Below are positions 1 to 4,703 of a stretch of 5,051 nucleotides of DNA, piece after piece. Positions within the stretch are counted from its first letter, which is position 1. Each line of letters opens with the position of its first letter. Below the pieces are notes generated by a model, which was not told where the DNA came from, did not search any database, and saw nothing but the letters and a program-made list of their open reading frames with translations. Source of the stretch: Chloroflexota bacterium (GTDB lineage: Bacteria > Chloroflexota > Limnocylindria > Limnocylindrales > CSP1-4); contig JACCXQ010000145.1 of assembly GCA_013696945.1 (NCBI GenBank), forward strand, positions 1-5,051. The letters are read 5' to 3'. Made by a program: the position numbers and the translations under genes.

Positions 1-17
1 GAGCCGTCGGGGTGGAC

Positions 18-221
18 TCAGCCGCCCAGGACGGCGTCCATCCCCCGCGCCACCGCGACCTGCCGCCGCTCCAGGACGTGCCCGTAGGTGTTCGACGTCA
101 GCACGATCGAGCTGTGGCCGAGGAGGTCCTTGACGTCCTCTAGCGTGAAACCCTGAGCCAACAGGAACGTCGCCGCCGCGTGGCGAAGGTCATGGGGGAC
201 GGCGAACATCCTGGCGTGAAG
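18..221 (-). pseudogene. Tyrosine recombinase (phage-type integrase), C-terminal remnant
   Basis: The frame encodes the end of the catalytic domain of a tyrosine recombinase, the enzymes that integrate and excise mobile elements through a covalent 3'-phosphotyrosine intermediate. Visible in order: the box II motif HDLRH (His and Arg), the hydrophobic AAATFLLAQG helix, LEDVKDLLGHSS (the conserved LGH with its second His) and TSNTYGHV with the nucleophile Tyr, then about 20 residues of ordinary C-terminal tail ending at TGA (complement of 18-20). The N-terminal SAM-like DNA-binding domain and the first catalytic Arg are missing. An in-frame TAG at complement 222-224 lies 14 codons before HDLRH, and nothing integrase-like could be read upstream in any frame. 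An ATG at 209 could start a 63-residue peptide, but that would not be an active recombinase. I take it as a 5'-truncated remnant, marking an old insertion next to the mer operon. The family call is firm; whether truncation or frameshift caused the loss is not. Confidence 0.8.
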
Positions 222-224
222 CTA

Positions 225-424
225 TGGACGTACCCGCCTGACCAGGCATTCCGGCTCACGAGCGGTGGCAGGCCGTCCTTCAGCTGCTGGAGGATATCTA
301 CAGTCGCACGTCGCCGCTCCGTAAAGCCGCCCAGTTTTCGAGCGAGAACAATGATTCGAGCTTCCTCAGCGGACGGGTACTCGACCTGGTGACCGGCCCG
401 CTGCGCGCCGACAGCGCGCACGCA
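225..424 (-). other. Unrecognised open frame, possible gene fragment
   Basis: This minus-strand frame is open from a TAG at complement 425-427 and runs on past 221 into the integrase remnant in a different frame. A GTG at complement 419-421 could start it. The stretch includes VEYPSAEEARIIVLARKLGG, then ERRRATVDILQQLKDGLPP, which has the charged and hydrophobic balance of a real helical protein, unlike the usual Arg/Pro/Ser-rich translation of noncoding high-GC DNA. I do not recognise a family. Third-position GC is visibly lower than in the mer genes. It could be a broken fragment of the mobile element that carried the integrase, or chance. Apart from this frame and the integrase end, I see no gene in 1-498. 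Confidence 0.2.
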
Positions 425-498
425 CTACTGGATGGAGACGTTCCCAGAGTGCCGCTTCAGCGTGACGTCTTGGCAAGATTGGGTGCGTTCGGCGCAGA

Positions 499-538
499 CA
501 TACGTGATACCGTATGCGAGAACAGGGTACTCGTATGC
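499..538 (+). promoter_or_regulatory. Candidate mer operator: inverted and direct repeats
   Basis: A perfect inverted repeat CATACG-N6-CGTATG occupies 499-516. It overlaps a second, imperfect one: GTATGCGAG (512-520) against CTCGTATGC (530-538), 7 of 9 positions pairing, with a 9-base centre. The heptamer CGTATGC also recurs directly at 511-517 and 532-538, starting 21 bp apart, about two helical turns. The cluster lies immediately before the first gene of the operon, where an ArsR-family repressor would bind, and that repressor is encoded at the end of the same operon. I could not assign a convincing -35/-10 pair; TACCGT at 508-513 fits the loose TAnnnT form. The repeats are seen directly; their role as operator is inferred. 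Confidence 0.4.
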
Positions 539-798
539 AAGGTGTCATCGTGGTCCAGCCCATCGTCTACATCGACCTCGGCGTCGGGGGCATGACCTGC
601 GACGATTGCGTCCGCAAAGTCACCGACACGCTCGAGTCGGTCCCCGGGGTGAACCGCGCGAGCGTGGACCTGGAGGGTCGCTCGGCGGTCGTCGAGGCAA
701 GCCCGGAGGTCGGCCCCGAGGCGCTCACCGACGCCGTCCGAGCCGCCCGCCCGTACAACGCGTTCGTGCGTCGGGTGCGGACCTCCCGGGATGGCTGA
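535..798 (+). CDS. HMA-domain mercury-binding protein (MerP/NmerA-like, cytoplasmic)
   Basis: A small protein of about 87 residues made of one heavy-metal-associated domain. The metal site is GGMTCDDC, with Cys at residues 22 and 25 of the start chosen here, followed by the usual pattern of helix, VPGV turn, and strand ending in VDLEGRSAVVEA. In the family the two Cys bind Hg(II) or Cu(I) and hand it to a partner. There is no signal peptide, unlike periplasmic MerP, so it should act in the cytoplasm like the N-terminal NmerA domain fused to many MerA proteins. Its stop codon lies 8 bp inside the merA start (ATGGCTGA), implying translational coupling. Start choice: ATG 514 falls inside the candidate operator and has no clear ribosome site; ATG 535 has AGGG 7 bases upstream; GTG 550 has AAGGTG 5 bases upstream and is also possible. 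A CopZ-like copper role is not excluded, but the neighbour is MerA. Confidence 0.8.
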   Translation: MQGVIVVQPIVYIDLGVGGMTCDDCVRKVTDTLESVPGVNRASVDLEGRSAVVEASPEVGPEALTDAVRAARPYNAFVRRVRTSRDG

Positions 799-2218
799 TC
801 GGTTCGACCTCGCCATCCTTGGCTCGGGATCGACCGCCTTCGCCGCGGCCATCAAGGCCACCGACCTCGGCGCCCACGTCGCGATGGTCGAGCGACGCAC
901 ACTCGGCGGCACCTGTGCCAACCGTGGCTGCCTGCCCTCCAAGAACCTCATCGAGGCGGCCCGCATCGTCCACGACGCTGCCCACCCGCGATATCCGGGC
1001 CTGACGCCCGCCAGGATCGATGTCGACTTTCCTTGGCTGATCGCTCAGAAGGACGACGTCGTACGCGACTACCGGGCGAAGAAGTACGCGAGCGTCGCGG
1101 ACGCCCTCGCCGGTTTCGAGCTCGTCGAGGGCGACGCCCGCTTCACCGACGCGCATGCCCTCACCGTGGGTGGGCGGGCCATCGAGGCCGATCGCTTTCT
1201 GATCGCGACCGGCAGCCGGCCTGCCATCCCGCCGATCCCGGGCCTCGACGCGATCCCGTACCTCACGAGCGACCTGCTCGACGCGGACGAGGCTGGGCGC
1301 CTGACCGAGTTGCCGGTCTCGCTCACGGTCCTCGGCGGCGGCTACGTGGCGGTCGAGCTGGCTCAGCTGTTCGCCCGCCTCGGCAGCCGCGTGACGGTCT
1401 TGGCGCGCTCGGGGCTCCTGTCCGGCTACGAGCCCGCCCTCGGCGAGACGCTCGGTGGGGTCTTCCGGGACGAGGGCATCGAGGTGCTGACGGGCGCCCG
1501 TGTCGAGCGCGTCGCCGGCGCAGAAGGCGCGGTCAGCGTGGCCGTCGAGCTCGTCGGCGCGGGCCGGATCGTCCGTTCCGAGCACCTCCTGGTGGCCACG
1601 GGCCGCCGGCCGAACACCGATGACCTCGTTCTCGACCGGGCGGGTGTGGAGCTCGACGCGGACGGCTTCGTCCCCGTCGACGTGCGGCTCCGGACGCGCG
1701 TGTCCCACATCTGGGCGGCGGGCGACGTCATCGGCCGCCAGCATGGCTCGCAGATGGCCACCCCGGTGGGCGCCCGCCAGGGACGCATCGTGGCCGAGAA
1801 CGCGCTCGCCGACGCGGGCCGTGTCTTCGACGGCACGGTCATCCCGCGCGCCATCTTCACCGACCCGCCCATCGCCGTGGTCGGACGCACGGAGGCGGAG
1901 GTCCGCGCCTCCCACCAGCCCGCCGCCGCCGCCACGACCCCGCTGCAGTACGTCCCGCGAGCGGGCGCCATCCACAAGACGACCGGCTTCGTGAAGCTCA
2001 TCGCGTCGACCATCGACGAGCGAGTGCTCGGCGTGCACATGATCGGCGAGTCGGCGCCCGAGGTCATCCACGAGGCGGCCATGGCCATGCGCTACCGTGC
2101 CGCTCTCCCCGACCTCGTCGACCTCATCCACGTCTACCCGACGATGGCAGAGGCGCTCAAGATCGGCGCGCAGGCGTTCAGCCGCGACGTGACCAAGCTC
2201 TCATGCTGTGCGGAGTGA
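791..2218 (+). CDS. merA: Mercuric reductase MerA (core form without fused HMA domain)
   Basis: Reduces Hg(II) to volatile Hg(0) with NADPH through FAD, in the cytoplasm. The 475 residues match the usual length of the MerA catalytic core. In order: the FAD-binding GSGSTA loop (residues 11-16), the redox-active Cys42 and Cys47 in GGTCANRGCLPSK, ATGSRP (139-144), the NAD(P)-binding LGGGYVAVE (181-189), the second FAD motif AAGD (309-312), and the dimerisation domain. The C terminus ends KLSCCAE; Cys472-Cys473 is the MerA-specific pair that delivers Hg(II) to the active site of the partner subunit. At the position of the lipoamide dehydrogenase catalytic His there is Tyr449 in HVYPTM, as in MerA, which usually reads HPYLTM. 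Tyr185 lies where many Gram-positive MerAs also have Tyr. It overlaps the HMA gene by 8 bp and is followed 5 bp later by a second flavoprotein. The C-terminal Cys pair and Tyr make the identification firm. Confidence 0.95.
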   Translation: MADRFDLAILGSGSTAFAAAIKATDLGAHVAMVERRTLGGTCANRGCLPSKNLIEAARIVHDAAHPRYPGLTPARIDVDFPWLIAQKDDVVRDYRAKKYASVADALAGFELVEGDARFTDAHALTVGGRAIEADRFLIATGSRPAIPPIPGLDAIPYLTSDLLDADEAGRLTELPVSLTVLGGGYVAVELAQLFARLGSRVTVLARSGLLSGYEPALGETLGGVFRDEGIEVLTGARVERVAGAEGAVSVAVELVGAGRIVRSEHLLVATGRRPNTDDLVLDRAGVELDADGFVPVDVRLRTRVSHIWAAGDVIGRQHGSQMATPVGARQGRIVAENALADAGRVFDGTVIPRAIFTDPPIAVVGRTEAEVRASHQPAAAATTPLQYVPRAGAIHKTTGFVKLIASTIDERVLGVHMIGESAPEVIHEAAMAMRYRAALPDLVDLIHVYPTMAEALKIGAQAFSRDVTKLSCCAE

Positions 2219-2223
2219 CCGCC

Positions 2224-3648
2224 ATGGATGAGCTATTCGACCTCGTGATCATCGGCGCCGGCGAGGCCGGCCAAGCCGCCGCACACCTCGCTCGCAAGCT
2301 CGGCGCGAGCGTGGGCATCATCGACCGGGAGCTGTTTGGGGGCTCATGCCCCTACTGGGCCTGCATGCCTTCCAAAGCCCTCCTCCATTCGGCGGCGATC
2401 CATGCGTCAGGCGCCGACTACCCATGGCAGCGGGCGTCGGACTTCCGGGACTGGATGATCGTAAGTGAGCACACCGACTGGCCTGACGATGGCGGCCACG
2501 TGAAGGATCTCGAGGCAGCAGGCGCGGTCGTCATCCGCGGCCAAGGTCGGCTCGACGGGCCGGGTCGTGTGATGGTGCGCACCGACGCCGGCGAGCAGGC
2601 CATTCGAGCCAGCGCGATCCTCGTGGCGGTGGGCACGAACGCGACGATCCCCGATGAAATCGAGGGTCTCGATCGGATCCGGCCGTGGACGAACCGTGAG
2701 GCGACGACGGCCCGCGATCTGCCGCGCAGCCTCGTGGTGCTGGGCGCGGGCCCGACGGGCGTCGAGATGTCCCAGGTCTTCGCGCGCTTCGGCGTACCCA
2801 CGGTGCTGGTGGCGGCACAGGACCGCGTCAACCATCGTGACCATCCCCGCAACTCCGCGACGCTCGAGGCCGCCCTGCGGCGCGACGGCGTGGAGATCCG
2901 GACGGGCACTCGCGCCACCAAGGTCCGCGCGGGCGAAGGTCCGGAGGGAACGCATGCCATCGAGCTCTCGGACGGCCACGTCGTCCACGGCCAGGAGATC
3001 CTGCTCGCCATCGGCCGTACGGCGCCGCTCGAACCGCTCGGCCTCGAGACCGTGGGCGTCCGGCTCGACGACGACGGCCTCCATCCTGACGAGCAGCTTC
3101 GCATCGCCGAGGGTGTCTTTGTCGCAGGCGATCCGGCAGGTCCCGAGATGCACACCCACCTGGCCGTCTACCAGGGCGAGATGGTGGCGCGCATCGCCTC
3201 GGGTGAGGATGTCCGGCCCGATCATCGGGCGATCCCTCATGCTACGTTCACCGATCCTGAGACCGCCGGTGTCGGGCTGACGCTCGACGAGGCGATCGAG
3301 CACGGCATCGACGCATTCGAAGAGACGCAAGACCTCGCGACCACGGCCAAGGGTTACGTCGCGGAGGCCACGGGTCACGCCACGATCGTGGTCGATCGGC
3401 GGACGTACAGCCTCGCAGGGGCATTCATCGCCGGCCCAGGGGCCGCAGAGGCCATCCAGGAAGCCGTGCTCGCCATCAAGCTCCGGGTCCCCATCCACGT
3501 GTTGGCCGATACCATCCATCCGTTCCCGACGACGGTGCGAGTGATGGGCAACCTCTTCGTGCAGGCGGCACGGAGGCCGGCCGGCCCATCGTCAGTCGAG
3601 CGTCCGCTCGTGGATGTCGGGGCGGCTCGCGAGGAGGAGGCCCGTTGA
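2224..3648 (+). CDS. Second FAD-dependent disulfide-reductase-like flavoprotein, substrate unknown
   Basis: A 474-residue class I pyridine nucleotide-disulfide oxidoreductase, the family of lipoamide dehydrogenase, glutathione reductase and MerA. Seen: FAD loop GAGEAG (residues 11-16), redox Cys42 and Cys47 in GGSCPYWACMPSKALL, NAD(P)-binding GAGPTGVE (174-181), second FAD motif AGD (301-303), and a complete dimerisation domain. The CPYWAC box differs from the CxNxGC of lipoamide dehydrogenase. At the catalytic His-Pro motif it reads HPFPTT (432-437), so Phe434 replaces the His and the usual following Glu is also absent; there is no C-terminal Cys pair. It is therefore unlikely to be a true lipoamide dehydrogenase or a MerA. 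Start: ATG 2224 has CGGAG 8 bases upstream, better than ATG 2203 inside merA. It ends 4 bp inside arsR. Databases often name such proteins dihydrolipoyl dehydrogenase family; the position suggests a redox role in metal resistance, which is inference. Confidence 0.85.
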   Translation: MDELFDLVIIGAGEAGQAAAHLARKLGASVGIIDRELFGGSCPYWACMPSKALLHSAAIHASGADYPWQRASDFRDWMIVSEHTDWPDDGGHVKDLEAAGAVVIRGQGRLDGPGRVMVRTDAGEQAIRASAILVAVGTNATIPDEIEGLDRIRPWTNREATTARDLPRSLVVLGAGPTGVEMSQVFARFGVPTVLVAAQDRVNHRDHPRNSATLEAALRRDGVEIRTGTRATKVRAGEGPEGTHAIELSDGHVVHGQEILLAIGRTAPLEPLGLETVGVRLDDDGLHPDEQLRIAEGVFVAGDPAGPEMHTHLAVYQGEMVARIASGEDVRPDHRAIPHATFTDPETAGVGLTLDEAIEHGIDAFEETQDLATTAKGYVAEATGHATIVVDRRTYSLAGAFIAGPGAAEAIQEAVLAIKLRVPIHVLADTIHPFPTTVRVMGNLFVQAARRPAGPSSVERPLVDVGAAREEEAR

Positions 3649-4070
3649 CCAGCAACCTGCCTGCCGCAGCGACCCGACCCGCGCTCGACCGTCCGGAGGT
3701 CATCGCCACCTTCTTCCATGGCCTCTCGGACCCGACGCGCGTGCGCATCCTGGAGCTGCTGGCGGGAGGCCCGATGACGGTGACCGAGATCGTCGGCGCC
3801 GTCGGCCTCGCCCAGGGCCGGGTGTCGAGCCACCTCTCGTGCCTGCGCTGGTGCGGCTACGTGGAGGCGACCGTGGAAGGTCGTTACAACCGCTACCGAC
3901 TCGTGGACGAGCGGGTGCGCGACATCCTGCGTCTCGGTGAGGCCATCGTGCACGACAACGCTGACCGATTGACCTCGTGCCTCGTGCTCGCGACCGAGCT
4001 CGACGCCGAGGGTGACGAGGGCGGGGCGCCGCCGGGTGGCCTGCCCGCCGCCGGGACGAGAGGCGGGTAG
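3645..4070 (+). CDS. ArsR/SmtB-family metal-responsive repressor (CmtR/actinobacterial MerR-like)
   Basis: A 141-residue winged helix-turn-helix repressor that, in this family, leaves its operator when a metal binds. Visible: SDPTRVRILELLAGG (residues 28-42), the HTH with recognition helix QGRVSSHLSCLRWCG (57-71), and the wing EATVEGRYNRYRL (74-86). Cys66 and Cys70 lie at the end of the recognition helix in the same LSCLRxCG arrangement as Cys57 and Cys61 of mycobacterial CmtR, and Cys112 matches the distal Cys102 ligand in spacing (42 versus 41 residues from the second Cys). This predicts a three-thiolate site suited to Hg(II), Cd(II) or Pb(II). The start is TTG 3645, sharing TTGA with the stop of the preceding gene and preceded by GAGGAGGAGG; the first ATG (3718) would cut the domain. 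Being last of the core operon, it would repress its own transcription. The gene following it starts 1 bp later. Hg specificity is inferred from merA. Confidence 0.88.
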   Translation: MTSNLPAAATRPALDRPEVIATFFHGLSDPTRVRILELLAGGPMTVTEIVGAVGLAQGRVSSHLSCLRWCGYVEATVEGRYNRYRLVDERVRDILRLGEAIVHDNADRLTSCLVLATELDAEGDEGGAPPGGLPAAGTRGG

Positions 4071-4071
4071 G

Positions 4072-4626
4072 GTGCCGCACGCGGATCGGCGCGCGACGCT
4101 CCAAGCGGTGTTCGACGCCCGGGACCTCGAGCGGCTGGTGGAGCTGATGGACGAGGGCGTCGTCTGGCGGGACGTGCCGATGGGCGACGAGGTGCCCCAC
4201 TGCCACGATCGGCGCGAGGTCCACGACATGCTGGACGCGTACCGAGCGCAGGGAGGCGATGCCCACCCGCTGGTCATCGCCTCGAACGGGGACTCCGTCG
4301 TGGTGGGCGCGCGGGCAAGGCTGCCGAACCGCGACGGCGAGCTGCACCAGGTGTACACGTTCCGGGGACCCCGCATCGCTTTCATCCAGGACTACCTGGG
4401 ATCGGGACTCGGCGCTCGCCTCCGTCAGCGTCCAGCGAGCACAGGAGGTGGCGATGACACCGAGCGGAGACTTCACCTGTCCCGCGTGTGGGGGCGGACT
4501 TCGACGTGGTGGCGCGCTCGAGGAACAACGGGAGACCAAGGCTGTAGAGGCCCGGGTCGAGCCGGCGGGTGTGGAGAGGGAAGGACCGGTCAGCTTGCAG
4601 TGTCCGGCCTGTGGGGCCGACTATGA
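4072..4626 (+). CDS. SnoaL/NTF2-like protein, probably frameshifted near its end
   Basis: Residues 1 to about 109 form a SnoaL-like (NTF2 superfamily) alpha+beta cone domain: an N-terminal helix ATLQAVFDARDLERLVELMD, then VVWRDVPMGD, the helix REVHDMLDAYR, and strands VIASNGDSVVVGARARL, HQVYTF and IAFIQDYL. Such small domains bind varied small ligands or work as isomerases or hydrolases; no catalytic role can be assigned here. The start is GTG 4072, 1 bp after arsR, with AGGCGGG upstream, so it is probably co-transcribed with mer. After DYL the frame turns into an Arg/Gly/Trp-rich tail of about 75 residues overlapping the zinc-ribbon gene by 173 bp, which looks like out-of-frame reading. Removing one G at 4398-4400 gives DYLDRDSALASVSVQRAQEV, a normal SnoaL ending, and leads in frame into the zinc ribbon ending at 4669. 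Domain call good; true end uncertain. Confidence 0.6.
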   Translation: MPHADRRATLQAVFDARDLERLVELMDEGVVWRDVPMGDEVPHCHDRREVHDMLDAYRAQGGDAHPLVIASNGDSVVVGARARLPNRDGELHQVYTFRGPRIAFIQDYLGSGLGARLRQRPASTGGGDDTERRLHLSRVWGRTSTWWRARGTTGDQGCRGPGRAGGCGEGRTGQLAVSGLWGRL

Positions 4627-4669
4627 GACGCAGGAAGCGCTCGGCGACGAGGCGCGGGTCGGTCGATAG
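4454..4669 (+). CDS. Small zinc-ribbon protein with two CPACG knuckles
   Basis: A 71-residue frame with two CxxC knuckles: FTCPACG (Cys9, Cys12) and LQCPACGADYET (Cys50, Cys53), joined by a Glu-rich linker. Together they could bind one Zn(II). ATG 4454 has AGGAGG 6 bases upstream, a strong ribosome site. The frame is also open upstream and could be the C-terminal part of the SnoaL gene if one base at 4398-4400 is corrected, giving a SnoaL-zinc-ribbon fusion. The two knuckles are near-repeats in DNA except for one extra G in the first (G run 4490-4494). With that G removed the first also reads CPACGADFDVV, but a second, opposite indel near 4515 is then needed to rejoin the linker. No function is known; small zinc ribbons often bind protein or nucleic acid, or could be targets for thiophilic metals. 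Confidence 0.5.
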   Translation: MTPSGDFTCPACGGGLRRGGALEEQRETKAVEARVEPAGVEREGPVSLQCPACGADYETQEALGDEARVGR

Positions 4670-4690
4670 CTTCGGCGCCGACTAGGGGTA

Positions 4691-4703
4691 TGAAGGAGAC
4701 CGC
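4691..4703 (+). promoter_or_regulatory. Ribosome binding site of the split-barrel gene
   Basis: AAGGAG at 4693-4698 stands 5 bases before ATG 4704. It fixes the start of the last gene and shows that its N terminus is a genuine initiation site, even though the frame breaks 46 codons later. The preceding gene stops at 4669, so the 34-base gap is short enough for co-transcription. Confidence 0.6.

Noticed and set aside
470..513. Classical sigma-70 promoter (TTGGCA 470-475 or TTGGGT 479-484 as -35)
   Set aside because: No -10 hexamer stands at acceptable spacing from either; only a loose TACCGT match exists.
514..534. ATG 514 as the start of the HMA protein
   Set aside because: It lies inside the candidate operator, has no clear ribosome site, and the extra seven residues are not part of the HMA fold.
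725..2131. Very long minus-strand open frame opposite merA (468 residues)
   Set aside because: It mirrors the merA codons, is rich in Arg, Asp, Gly and His with no recognisable domain, and is the usual by-product of high third-position GC in a real gene on the other strand.
2203..2223. ATG 2203 as the start of the second flavoprotein
   Set aside because: It lies within the end of merA; ATG 2224 has a well-placed CGGAG and starts exactly at the usual N terminus of the family.
2407..4385. Long minus-strand open frames opposite the second flavoprotein and arsR/SnoaL
   Set aside because: Low-complexity translations with no motifs, while the + strand there encodes clear conserved families.
4672..4681. 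Perfect palindrome TCGGCGCCGA as a terminator after the zinc-ribbon frame
   Set aside because: There is no loop and no T run, and the next gene has its ribosome site within 12 bases; such palindromes are common by chance in GC-rich DNA.
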